From Nitrospirota bacterium (lineage in GTDB: Bacteria > Nitrospirota > Thermodesulfovibrionia > UBA6902): 5,306 bases of DNA. The notes beneath the pieces are model-generated. The model saw only the letters and a program-made list of their open reading frames with translations, was not told where the DNA came from and did no database searches. Location: assembly GCA_015491705.1 (NCBI GenBank), contig WFVK01000235.1, positions 1 through 5,306 on the forward strand. The letters run 5' to 3'. The translations under genes and the position numbers were made by a program. Shown piece after piece: positions 1-5,306 of this stretch (within the stretch, counting starts at the first letter, position 1; each line of letters begins with the position of its first letter).

Positions 1-173
1 AAACCTTTATAAAGCGATGGGATATTGGAAATACGTCTCTGTTGCAGGAAGTAACGGGGAGTGAAATTGCAAAAGAGGTTGATATGCGTGCTGAATATTT
101 CCTCAGGGAATCGCAGATAAAGCTTTTCCGCCGGGCTCTCCGGCATGCGGGCGATGGTGTTATGCAACTGTAA
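1..173 (+). CDS. C-terminal fragment of an unidentified protein (5' end outside window)
   Basis: A frame beginning at base 3 stays open for 56 codons to a TAA at 171-173; bases 1-2 are the end of a cut codon. The visible tail has a charged, helix-like stretch (KEVDMRAEYFLRESQIKLF) followed by a basic end (RRALRHAGDG) and finishes VMQL. First codon positions are purine-rich, as expected of real coding, and composition is not skewed to Cys, His or Pro. I do not recognise the family and no catalytic motif is visible. It converges on ahcY with 6 bp between the two stop codons. The last dozen codons coincide with a repeat element that recurs near 4283-4319, so the natural C-terminus may have been replaced or extended by that element. 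The opposite strand is also open here (from an ATG at 146 to the window edge) but has no Shine-Dalgarno. Reality of the plus-strand gene is likely, not certain. Confidence 0.55.
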   Translation, partial: TFIKRWDIGNTSLLQEVTGSEIAKEVDMRAEYFLRESQIKLFRRALRHAGDGVMQL

Positions 174-176
174 GGT
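117..176 (+). repeat. Dispersed repeat, copy 1 (pairs with 4267-4319)
   Basis: Four blocks match the second copy in the same orientation and order: ATAAAGCT (117-124), CCGGCATG (140-147), GTTATGCAAC (159-168) and TAAGGT (171-176). The last three have exactly the same spacing in both copies (11 and 2 intervening bases), giving 27 identities over 37 ungapped positions by my count. The first block is 7 bp further away here than in copy 2. This copy contains a small perfect hairpin, GCCGG-(5-nt loop)-CCGGC at 130-144. It lies directly after the ahcY stop on the minus strand and inside the end of the plus-strand reading frame, whose TAA is part of the last block. No U-tract follows the hairpin on either strand, so it is not a standard terminator. 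Confidence 0.6.
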
Positions 177-179
177 AAA

Positions 180-1610
180 TTAATACCGGTAATGTTCGGG
201 TTTGAAGGGGCCGTCTACAGGCACCCCGATATAATCCGCCTGTTCCTGGGTGAGCCTGGTCAGTTTGACGCCGATTTTCTCCAGATGAAGCCTTGCGACT
301 TCCTCATCCAGTTTTTTGGGAAGGGTGTAAACTTTGTTTTCATATTTGCCCCTGTTTTTCCAGAGCTCGATCTGGGCCAGCACCTGGTTTGTAAAGCTGT
401 TGGACATGACGAATGAGGAATGCCCAGTGGCGCAGCCGAGGTTTACCAGCCGGCCTTCCGCAAGCAGGTAGATGGTATGCCCGTCAGGGAATATGTACTT
501 GTCGACCTGGGGCTTGATATTAATCTTTTTGATTCCGGGATAGGCGTTCAGCTTGTCCACCTGTATCTCGTTGTCAAAATGCCCTATGTTGCAGACTATG
601 GCCTCATCTTTCATTTTCGCCATATGCTCAACAGTGATGATATCCCTGTTGCCGGTGGTCGTTACGTAGATATCACCCTCGCCGAGGGTGTCTTCCACGG
701 TCTTTACCTCATAGCCCGCCATCGCGGCCTGAAGGGCGCAGATCGGGTCTATTTCAGTGACGATAACCCTTGCCCCGAATCCGCTCAGGGACTGGGCCGA
801 GCCCTTTCCCACATCTCCGTAGCCGCAGATAACCGCAACCTTTCCTGCAAGCATGACATCCGTGGCCCTCTTGATGCCGTCGGCCAGCGATTCCCTGCAT
901 CCGTAGAGGTTGTCGAACTTGGATTTGGTTACAGAGTCGTTTACATTGATTGCGGGCACCAGCAGCGTCCCCTTTGACATCATTTCATACAGCCTGTGGA
1001 CACCTGTCGTGGTCTCCTCGCTGACGCCCTTCCACTCCTGCACGGTCCTGTGCCATTTCTGACTGTCTTCGGCCAGCAGGGCCTTCAGGAGATTATTGAC
1101 AATCTGCAGTTCTTTATTGTCTGTAGGTTCATCAAGGAGGGCGGGGTTGTTCTCCGCCTCGTAGCCGCGGTGAATAAGCAGTGTGGCGTCTCCTCCATCG
1201 TCAACGACCAGTTGAGGCCCGAGGCCGCCGGGGAAGGACAAAGCCTCGTTTGTACACCACCAGTATTCCTCGAGTGTTTCGCCTTTCCATGCAAACACGG
1301 GAATGCCTGCCCTGGCTATGGCCGCAGCCGCATGGTCCTGGGTTGAGAAAATATTGCAGCTCGCCCACCTGACGTCAGCGCCCAGTTCAACAAGGGTCTC
1401 AATGAGAACCGCAGTCTGTATGGTCATGTGCAGGGAACCGGAGATCCTCACTCCCTGCAACGGCTTCTCAGCAGCGTATTTTTTCCTTACCGCCATAAGA
1501 CCCGGCATCTCTTTTTCGGCTATCTCTATTTCCTTTCTTCCCCAGTCCGCCAGGCTTATATCGGCGACCTTGTAATCCTGTATGTTGCGTTCTGTTGTTG
1601 AAGTTGTCAT
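180..1610 (-). CDS. ahcY: Adenosylhomocysteinase (S-adenosyl-L-homocysteine hydrolase)
   Basis: Cytosolic NAD-dependent enzyme that reversibly splits S-adenosylhomocysteine into adenosine and homocysteine, relieving product inhibition of methyltransferases. The 476-residue protein is full length for the long bacterial form, which carries an insert of about 40 residues (here near 152-193, between HRGYEAE and GVSEETTTG). Visible signatures: SLHMT near 59-63 (substrate-site His61 and Thr63), DDGGD at 137-141, EETTTG at 198-203, Lys229 and Asp233 in the KSKFDN segment, the NAD-binding glycine motif GYGDVGKG at 263-270 with Glu286 ending the next strand (ribose contact), NIGHFDNE at 341-348, [13 protein letters not shown] at 394-406, and the C-terminal Lys470 and Tyr474 that reach into the neighbouring subunit's NAD site. 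The ATG start is supported by AGGAGG 9 nt upstream. It follows metK by 13 bp, so the two are almost certainly cotranscribed. The residue before LHMT is Ser where many homologues have Cys. No frameshift or missing catalytic residue was seen. Confidence 0.98.
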   Translation of the reverse strand: MTTSTTERNIQDYKVADISLADWGRKEIEIAEKEMPGLMAVRKKYAAEKPLQGVRISGSLHMTIQTAVLIETLVELGADVRWASCNIFSTQDHAAAAIARAGIPVFAWKGETLEEYWWCTNEALSFPGGLGPQLVVDDGGDATLLIHRGYEAENNPALLDEPTDNKELQIVNNLLKALLAEDSQKWHRTVQEWKGVSEETTTGVHRLYEMMSKGTLLVPAINVNDSVTKSKFDNLYGCRESLADGIKRATDVMLAGKVAVICGYGDVGKGSAQSLSGFGARVIVTEIDPICALQAAMAGYEVKTVEDTLGEGDIYVTTTGNRDIITVEHMAKMKDEAIVCNIGHFDNEIQVDKLNAYPGIKKINIKPQVDKYIFPDGHTIYLLAEGRLVNLGCATGHSSFVMSNSFTNQVLAQIELWKNRGKYENKVYTLPKKLDEEVARLHLEKIGVKLTRLTQEQADYIGVPVDGPFKPEHYRY

Positions 1611-1619
1611 TGTAAAACG

Positions 1620-1625
1620 CCTCCT
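1620..1625 (-). promoter_or_regulatory. Ribosome binding site of ahcY, overlapping the metK stop
   Basis: The minus strand reads AGGAGG here, 9 nt before the ahcY ATG. Its first two bases (AG) are the last two of the metK TAG stop codon (1624-1626). This fixes the ahcY start and suggests translational coupling. It also leaves no room for an SAH riboswitch or a separate promoter in the gap. Confidence 0.85.
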
Positions 1626-2778
1626 ATTTCCCTTTTGCCGCTTTTTTCAGGGTATCGGCCATGTCGGTCTTCTCCCATGTGAATTCCGGCTCGTTTCTTC
1701 CGAAGTGGCCGTAAGCCGCGGTCTTTCTGTAAATCGGCCTTCTGAGATTAAGCTTCTTGATTATACCGGCAGGCGTAAGATCAAAGTGTTCGCGGATAAT
1801 GGCCTCGATTTGCTGGTCTGCTATCCTGCCTGTCTGGAAGGTATCAACGAGTATTGAGACGGGGTCCGGCACTCCTATCGCATACGCAAACTGAACCTCG
1901 ACCTTCTCGGCGAGTCCGGCCGCGACAATGTTTTTTGCAACATACCGTGCCATATAAGAGGCCGAACGGTCGACCTTCGAAGGGTCTTTCCCTGAAAAGC
2001 ATCCCCCGCCGTGGCTGCCTATGCCGCCGTAACTGTCCACAATGATTTTCCTTCCCGTCAGGCCTGTATCACCCTGCGGGCCCCCTATTACGAATCTCCC
2101 GGTGGGATTGATATGATAGGTTATATTCTCCTCATCAAGGAGTTCCGGAGGAACCACGGGCTTTATGACTTTTTCTATGAGATCTTCCTTCAACTCTCTC
2201 AGAGTTATATCAGGACTGTGCTGGGAGGAGATCACTATTGTGTCGATCCTTGATGGTTTGCCATCTTTATATTCAATGGTCACCTGTGTCTTCCCGTCGG
2301 GTCTCAGGTATCCGAGGATGTCTTTTTTTCTGACCTCTGTTAATCTCATGGCAAGCTGGTGCGCAAGCATTATGGGCATCGGCATCAGTTCCGGGGTCTC
2401 GTTGCACGCGTAGCCGAACATGAGTCCCTGGTCTCCGGCTCCTCCCGTGTCCACGCCCAGGGCTATGTCACCCGACTGCTCGTGGATGGAGGTGATCACG
2501 GCGCATGTCTCGTAATCAAACCCGTATTTTGCCCGCGTATATCCTATATCCCTTATGGTCTCTCTAATAATGGAAGGGATATCGACATAACACTCGGTGG
2601 TGATCTCACCCGCCACAAATGCGAGGCCCGTGGTAAGCAGTGTTTCACATGCAACCCTTGCCTTTTTGTCTTTCGCTATTATCGTATCGAGAATCGCGTC
2701 GGAGATTTGATCGGCAATCTTGTCGGGATGACCCTCGGTTACGGATTCGGACGTAAACAGATAATTCCTTTTTTTCAT
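1624..2778 (-). CDS. metK: S-adenosylmethionine synthetase (methionine adenosyltransferase)
   Basis: Makes S-adenosylmethionine from L-methionine and ATP, releasing phosphate and pyrophosphate; cytosolic, usually a tetramer needing Mg2+ and K+. At 384 residues it matches the usual bacterial length, with the three-domain MetK layout complete. Signatures: [13 protein letters not shown] at 8-20 (the His-Pro-Asp is part of the ATP and metal site), [12 protein letters not shown] at 113-124, the [16 protein letters not shown] segment at 237-252, the glycine-rich phosphate loop GGGCFSGKD at 257-265, KVDRS at 268-272, and GHFGR at 357-361. The phosphate loop has Cys where Ala is commonest, probably neutral. 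The ATG start has GGAGG 5 nt upstream. A sigma70-like promoter lies just upstream in the 94-bp gap after the kinase gene, so this gene can be transcribed independently of it. ahcY follows in the same transcript, coupling SAM synthesis with removal of its methylation by-product. Confidence 0.98.
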   Translation of the reverse strand: MKKRNYLFTSESVTEGHPDKIADQISDAILDTIIAKDKKARVACETLLTTGLAFVAGEITTECYVDIPSIIRETIRDIGYTRAKYGFDYETCAVITSIHEQSGDIALGVDTGGAGDQGLMFGYACNETPELMPMPIMLAHQLAMRLTEVRKKDILGYLRPDGKTQVTIEYKDGKPSRIDTIVISSQHSPDITLRELKEDLIEKVIKPVVPPELLDEENITYHINPTGRFVIGGPQGDTGLTGRKIIVDSYGGIGSHGGGCFSGKDPSKVDRSASYMARYVAKNIVAAGLAEKVEVQFAYAIGVPDPVSILVDTFQTGRIADQQIEAIIREHFDLTPAGIIKKLNLRRPIYRKTAAYGHFGRNEPEFTWEKTDMADTLKKAAKGK

Positions 2779-2783
2779 TTTCG

Positions 2784-2788
2784 CCTCC
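2784..2788 (-). promoter_or_regulatory. Ribosome binding site of metK
   Basis: GGAGG on the minus strand, 5 nt before the metK ATG (2776-2778). Strong match and spacing; confirms the chosen start, which also begins with the family-typical [19 protein letters not shown]. Confidence 0.85.
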
Positions 2789-2806
2789 GGTAAAGAATAG
2801 TCTTAT

Positions 2807-2835
2807 ATTATTGTTTTTTTTATTATTATTGTCAA
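2807..2835 (-). promoter_or_regulatory. Sigma70-type promoter for metK-ahcY
   Basis: The minus strand carries a perfect -35 hexamer TTGACA (2830-2835) and AATAAT (2807-2812, five of six bases of TATAAT) separated by 17 bp. The spacer is very AT-rich with an eight-A run. The start site would fall near 2800, giving a leader of about 22 nt before the ATG. That is too short for a SAM riboswitch or an attenuator. It lies entirely in the kinase-metK gap and would drive the operon constitutively or under a DNA-binding regulator. Inferred from sequence only. Confidence 0.75.
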
Positions 2836-2872
2836 GAATTGCCGGGAATTGAGGGGGGAACAGGCGCCGCGT

Positions 2873-4219
2873 TTACTTGGGGAGGATGAAATAGAAGTTG
2901 TTGCCGTACTCCGTAGGCTCATAGCCCACAACCCCGCCGTGTATCTCGACCGCATTCTTGATAAAGGACAGGCCGTGTCCTGTCCCCGGCCTGTCCAGGG
3001 CGTTGCTGCCGCGGTACTTTTCATCAAACAGTTTGTCCCTCTCTTCCGGGGGGATATGGGGCCCTGTGCTGAAGACGTTGAACTTCACGCCGTCCCTGCC
3101 CGGGCCGAAGAAATCCTTGATGATCTCATGGCCGTATGATATGTATTTCTTTCTTTCCCCGGAAGCAGTGACTATCTCCCGGGTGTATTTAACGGCATTT
3201 GAGAAGAGATTGGCATAGACCTGGGCCATCAGTCCCACATCCACAACCGTTATGACCTCGGCATCGGGGATGCCGCTGAAACGGTCATCCAGCGATATGC
3301 CCATTTTCTTCAACTGCTCCAGGTAGCGTTCAAGCTGGGGCTGGACCACGTCCTTTTTCATGTTGCACGGTTTGCTCCGGAGGGTCAGCCGCCCCTGGTC
3401 GAAATGGCTCTTCCGGAACAGCGTCTCAATGAACAGGCTCATATTTTTATAATGTTTTTCAATGTTTTCCAGCTCGCCAATCAATCCCTGGTTGATGTCT
3501 GACAGTTCTTTAAGATAGTTCCTCATACAGGCCTCGTCACACCTGCCCGCGGTGGATTTCTCGAAAAATTCCTTTTCCATTTCTATGTTCTTCTCTATCT
3601 TTCTCCGGAGCCCCCGGAGAAAGAGCTTGTACACCATATTGGGGACTATAATGTTATGTTCAATATCCATAACGAGGGAGCGGATAAAATTCAGGTGCTC
3701 GATATTCTTCTCAACCAGGAACCTGTTATGAATATTGAAGCCTATGCGGTTTGCATACTTCTGGAAAAACAGTTCTCGATGTTCACCGATATCCCTGACA
3801 GGGTATATCTCCAGCAGACCAAGGACGTCATCCTTGACCTCAAAGGGCAGTTTCTCGATCAGCGGTTCCTTGCCCCGGACGGTCAGCACAAGGCTGTTCC
3901 TTTCGGTATAATAAGGTCTCTCTGCCGGTTTTATAAAATCAGGAGGGGAAGAGGGCAACTCGAATTTTCCGTCCTCTGTCTGCGCCCTCAGCTCAAGCTT
4001 GTTGGTCCTGGGGTCGACAACGTAAAGGCATGCCTCCAGGTTAAAAAAGCTCTTGGGAATTGCAACGCACAGATTATAGAAATCCTCGATGCTGTCGAAT
4101 TCCTGCGCCAGATCAAAGAATGTCTTTAAGGCATCGTTTTCCTTCTGCGTAAAATTATACCTCTGGTAATCTCTTTTCTTTCCCTCGGTACGTTCCAATA
4201 TATATTTCATGTCATGCAT
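2873..4219 (-). CDS. Soluble sensor histidine kinase with GAF-like N-terminal domain
   Basis: A 448-residue protein with no signal peptide or membrane segment, so probably a cytoplasmic sensor. Residues about 28-165 look like a GAF-type sensory fold (FFDLAQEFDSIEDFYNL, then a VVDPRTNKLELRAQ strand pair). Residues 178-200 contain an H-box-like segment, DIEHNIIVPN, with His188 the candidate phospho-acceptor. A long, highly charged helical region (about 205-270) with Cys227 and Cys231 (CDEAC) follows. The C-terminal ATPase domain has the N-box NLFSNAVKYT (337-346), a G1-like STGPHIPPEERDKLF (384-398) and a clear G2 box GTGHGLS (412-418), ending IHGGVVGYEP and FYFILPK. Oddities: Asn follows the H-box His, and Ser384 stands where an adenine-contacting Asp (or Asn) is expected. 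ATG at 4219 comes three codons after an in-frame TGA and lacks a clear Shine-Dalgarno; Met4 (4210) is an alternative start. No response regulator is visible, so its partner and signal are unknown. Confidence 0.85.
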   Translation of the reverse strand: MHDMKYILERTEGKKRDYQRYNFTQKENDALKTFFDLAQEFDSIEDFYNLCVAIPKSFFNLEACLYVVDPRTNKLELRAQTEDGKFELPSSPPDFIKPAERPYYTERNSLVLTVRGKEPLIEKLPFEVKDDVLGLLEIYPVRDIGEHRELFFQKYANRIGFNIHNRFLVEKNIEHLNFIRSLVMDIEHNIIVPNMVYKLFLRGLRRKIEKNIEMEKEFFEKSTAGRCDEACMRNYLKELSDINQGLIGELENIEKHYKNMSLFIETLFRKSHFDQGRLTLRSKPCNMKKDVVQPQLERYLEQLKKMGISLDDRFSGIPDAEVITVVDVGLMAQVYANLFSNAVKYTREIVTASGERKKYISYGHEIIKDFFGPGRDGVKFNVFSTGPHIPPEERDKLFDEKYRGSNALDRPGTGHGLSFIKNAVEIHGGVVGYEPTEYGNNFYFILPK

Positions 4220-4266
4220 ATTAATTCAAGACCATCCGGAAAAAGTCAGTATATTCCTGCAGTTGT

Positions 4267-4319
4267 ATAAAGCTGTCGCAAGCCGGCATGAGAGCCTGCC
4301 GGTTATGCAACATTAAGGT
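4267..4319 (+). repeat. Dispersed repeat, copy 2, in the kinase leader
   Basis: Second member of the repeat pair: ATAAAGCT (4267-4274), CCGGCATG (4283-4290), GTTATGCAAC (4302-4311) and TAAGGT (4314-4319), in the same order and orientation as at 117-176. It sits wholly within the intergenic region before the histidine kinase, between the candidate TATAAT box and the start codon. If that box is used, the element would be transcribed as part of the 5' leader. The central part forms the hairpin at 4278-4308. Confidence 0.6.
4278..4308 (-). other. Stem-loop in the leader of the histidine kinase gene
   Basis: An uninterrupted inverted repeat, CCGGCA (4283-4288) and TGCCGG (4297-4302), encloses an 8-nt loop. 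It extends outward by five more pairs (one of them G-T) with a single bulged A at 4305, giving about 11 pairs in all. No run of T follows on either strand, so intrinsic termination is unlikely. It could be an RNA structure in the kinase leader, a stability element at the end of the mutase transcript, or just the folded core of the repeat. Function is not established. Confidence 0.55.
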
Positions 4320-4320
4320 T

Positions 4321-4326
4321 ATTATA
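4321..4326 (-). promoter_or_regulatory. Candidate -10 box for the histidine kinase gene
   Basis: A perfect TATAAT on the minus strand, about 100 bp upstream of the kinase ATG. No good TTGACA-like hexamer lies 16-18 bp upstream (the sequence there is close to GTGCAG), and it is not an extended -10. Transcription from it would give a leader of about 95 nt containing the repeat hairpin. The alternative is read-through from the mutase gene, 151 bp upstream. Confidence 0.35.
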
Positions 4327-4341
4327 CACTCTTTAGATTAC

Positions 4342-4357
4342 GGCTGCACCGGTGCCC
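4342..4357 (-). promoter_or_regulatory. GC-rich palindrome with a weak sigma54-like pattern
   Basis: The core GCACCGGTGC (4346-4355) is a perfect 10-bp palindrome, a possible operator half-site pair. On the minus strand the flanking bases also give GGCAC, a GG-N10-GC arrangement and thus the two dinucleotides essential for sigma54. The TT of the -12 element is missing. It lies between the mutase stop and the candidate -10 box. Chance is a reasonable explanation. Confidence 0.2.
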
Positions 4358-4370
4358 TCCTTTTATAAAA

Positions 4371-5306
4371 TCATAACACACCCGCTCCGATGGCATCGGC
4401 CGTCATCTTCTCGGCTGTCTCAAACACGGCCCTTTTTTCATCCTCTGTCCTGGCCTCGATATAAAACCGCACCTTGGGCTCGGTGCCCGACGGCCTTATC
4501 ATGAGCCATGAACCATCGTCAAACACAAGTTTTGTGCCGTCCACGGTAATGACGTCTTTCACCTCCCTCTGCCTCCCGCCTATTTCGAGGGTGGTCCCTT
4601 TTTTGTACCGCTCCCTGATAACCGAGAGACGCTGTTGCAGCTTCTCTCCTGCAAGTGAGCGGTCCACTGCAATGCCGGAACGGTCGGGATAGTAATATCC
4701 GTATTCATCCATTATGTCCTTCAGGTAGGAGCTCAGGTTCCTGCCGGTCACCGCCATCATCTCCACAGCGAGCAGGAGTCCGAACAGGGCATCCTTTTCA
4801 AGCGTGTGGTTATAACCGGATATGCCGTCCGACTCTTCAAAGACAACCAGTGCCCTTTCCTTTGCCGTTCTCAGCATATACGGCCTGAAGTTTTTAAATC
4901 CCACCTTCGTTTCCCTGACCGGCACCCCCAGTTTCGCGGCGATTGCGTTGACAAGGTTGCTTGTCCCCACCGACTTCACCGCCACGCCGGAAAACCCTTT
5001 GTAGACACTGAGAAAGTGGAGCGCCATCGCGCCGAAATAATTCATGGGTATCTGCATCCGGGCGTCGGCATAGCGTATGCGGTCGCCGTCCGGGTCCATG
5101 ATAACGCCGAGTCTGAATTCCGCATTGCTCTGCGCAAGGACATCTGTTACGCCTTTCATGTTTTCCCTGGAAGGCTCCGGAGCCACACCGCCGAACAGGA
5201 CATCGTCTTCAGTGCGCAGGTAGCGCAGTTTTTCGCTTTCCCCGATTATCCTCTGGATACGTCCGCGTGTGGCGCCGTGGACATTATCAATACAGATGAT
5301 ACAGTC
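4371..5306 (-). CDS. Phosphoglucomutase/phosphomannomutase family protein, N-terminus outside window
   Basis: Alpha-D-phosphohexomutase, a cytosolic Mg2+-dependent enzyme that moves phosphate between C1 and C6 of a hexose (or hexosamine), feeding glycogen, nucleotide-sugar or cell-envelope synthesis. The frame is open from the right edge: 311 residues plus a TGA stop are visible, from DCIICIDNVHGATRG to the C-terminus. The first domain with the active-site phosphoserine (roughly 150 residues) is missing. A GTG at 5184-5186 is internal, not the start, since GGVAPEPSREN is the usual family context. Motifs by visible residue: metal-binding DPDGDR at 71-76, KSVGTSN at 111-117, VGFKNF at 135-140, sugar-specificity loop EESDG at 157-161, and the phosphate-binding loop RPSGTEPKVR at 271-280. 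The fold is complete from domain 2 to domain 4. Substrate (glucose, mannose or glucosamine phosphate) cannot be fixed; EESxG loops fit glucose or mannose phosphate better than GlmM. The stop is 151 bp before the kinase start. Confidence 0.93.
   Translation of the reverse strand, partial: DCIICIDNVHGATRGRIQRIIGESEKLRYLRTEDDVLFGGVAPEPSRENMKGVTDVLAQSNAEFRLGVIMDPDGDRIRYADARMQIPMNYFGAMALHFLSVYKGFSGVAVKSVGTSNLVNAIAAKLGVPVRETKVGFKNFRPYMLRTAKERALVVFEESDGISGYNHTLEKDALFGLLLAVEMMAVTGRNLSSYLKDIMDEYGYYYPDRSGIAVDRSLAGEKLQQRLSVIRERYKKGTTLEIGGRQREVKDVITVDGTKLVFDDGSWLMIRPSGTEPKVRFYIEARTEDEKRAVFETAEKMTADAIGAGVL

Noticed and set aside
1..146. Minus-strand open frame beginning with an ATG at 146 and running off the left edge, downstream of ahcY
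   Set aside because: No Shine-Dalgarno precedes the ATG, the composition is rich in Pro, Phe, His and Cys in a non-protein-like way, and the plus strand is the better coding candidate. It remains a weak alternative.
420..977. 185-codon plus-strand open frame opposite ahcY
   Set aside because: ahcY on the other strand is unmistakable over this span, including its NAD-binding and catalytic motifs; the plus-strand translation resembles nothing.
2801..2832. T-rich plus-strand tract as an intrinsic terminator
   Set aside because: The T-run (2813-2821) has no GC stem in front of it on the plus strand and no plus-strand gene enters from the left. It is better explained as the AT-rich spacer of the metK promoter.
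3656..4129. 157-codon plus-strand open frame opposite the kinase gene
   Set aside because: It lies wholly antisense to a gene with clear kinase domains, in codon-aligned register, and has no recognisable motif or good ribosome site. It is a shadow frame.
4267..4319. Integron attC site
   Set aside because: The stem-loop and GTTATGC/GCAAC bases are faintly similar to attC core sites, but the paired core motifs and their spacing do not fit, and there is no integrase or cassette array in the window.
4220..4370. SAM, SAH or other known riboswitch, or a tRNA, in the intergenic region before the kinase
   Set aside because: Only a single stem-loop is visible; no multi-helix core or conserved riboswitch motif could be traced, and no tRNA cloverleaf was found.
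5184..5186. GTG as the start of a 271-residue phosphohexomutase
   Set aside because: The same frame continues upstream without a stop to the window edge and encodes family-typical sequence (HGATRG, VLFGG), so the GTG is internal and the gene is cut by the window.

Overview
The window looks like a piece of a bacterial chromosome of moderate GC content. It holds four consecutive minus-strand genes and the tail of one plus-strand gene. No phage, plasmid, insertion sequence, CRISPR or RNA-gene signal was seen. The long-form AhcY, the typical bacterial MetK and a soluble histidine kinase with an HN-type H-box suggest a Gram-negative lineage such as Nitrospirota or a deltaproteobacterial (Desulfobacterota-like) group. 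That placement is an impression from protein style, not a demonstrated assignment.

Layout from the right edge, in the direction of minus-strand transcription: (1) 5306-4371 is the C-terminal two thirds of a phosphoglucomutase/phosphomannomutase-family enzyme, with its N-terminus beyond the window. (2) 4370-4220 is a 151-bp intergenic region with a TATAAT box, a GC-rich palindrome and a strong hairpin inside one copy of a short repeat. (3) 4219-2873 is a cytosolic, GAF-like sensor histidine kinase with several unusual catalytic-box residues and no response regulator in view. (4) 2872-2779 is a 94-bp spacer with a good sigma70-type promoter (TTGACA, 17 bp, AATAAT). (5) 2778-1624 is metK. (6) 1610-180 is ahcY, only 13 bp after metK, with its Shine-Dalgarno overlapping the metK stop. 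(7) 1-173 on the plus strand is the last 56 codons of an unidentified gene that converges on ahcY with only 6 bp between the stop codons.

metK and ahcY almost certainly form a two-gene operon for the activated methyl cycle. MetK makes S-adenosylmethionine from methionine and ATP. AhcY removes S-adenosylhomocysteine, the inhibitory product of SAM-dependent methylation, by splitting it into adenosine and homocysteine. The predicted metK 5' leader is only about 20 nt and the metK-ahcY gap is 13 bp, so neither a SAM nor an SAH riboswitch fits.

The least expected signal is a pair of related, same-orientation sequences, 117-176 and 4267-4319. They share three exact blocks (8, 10 and 6 bp) at identical spacing, plus a fourth 8-bp block at shifted spacing. 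One copy forms the end of the plus-strand reading frame and supplies its stop codon. The other forms the hairpin leader of the kinase gene. They look like two members of a dispersed intergenic repeat family bracketing the kinase-metK-ahcY segment. I did not find a convincing new multi-gene system here.
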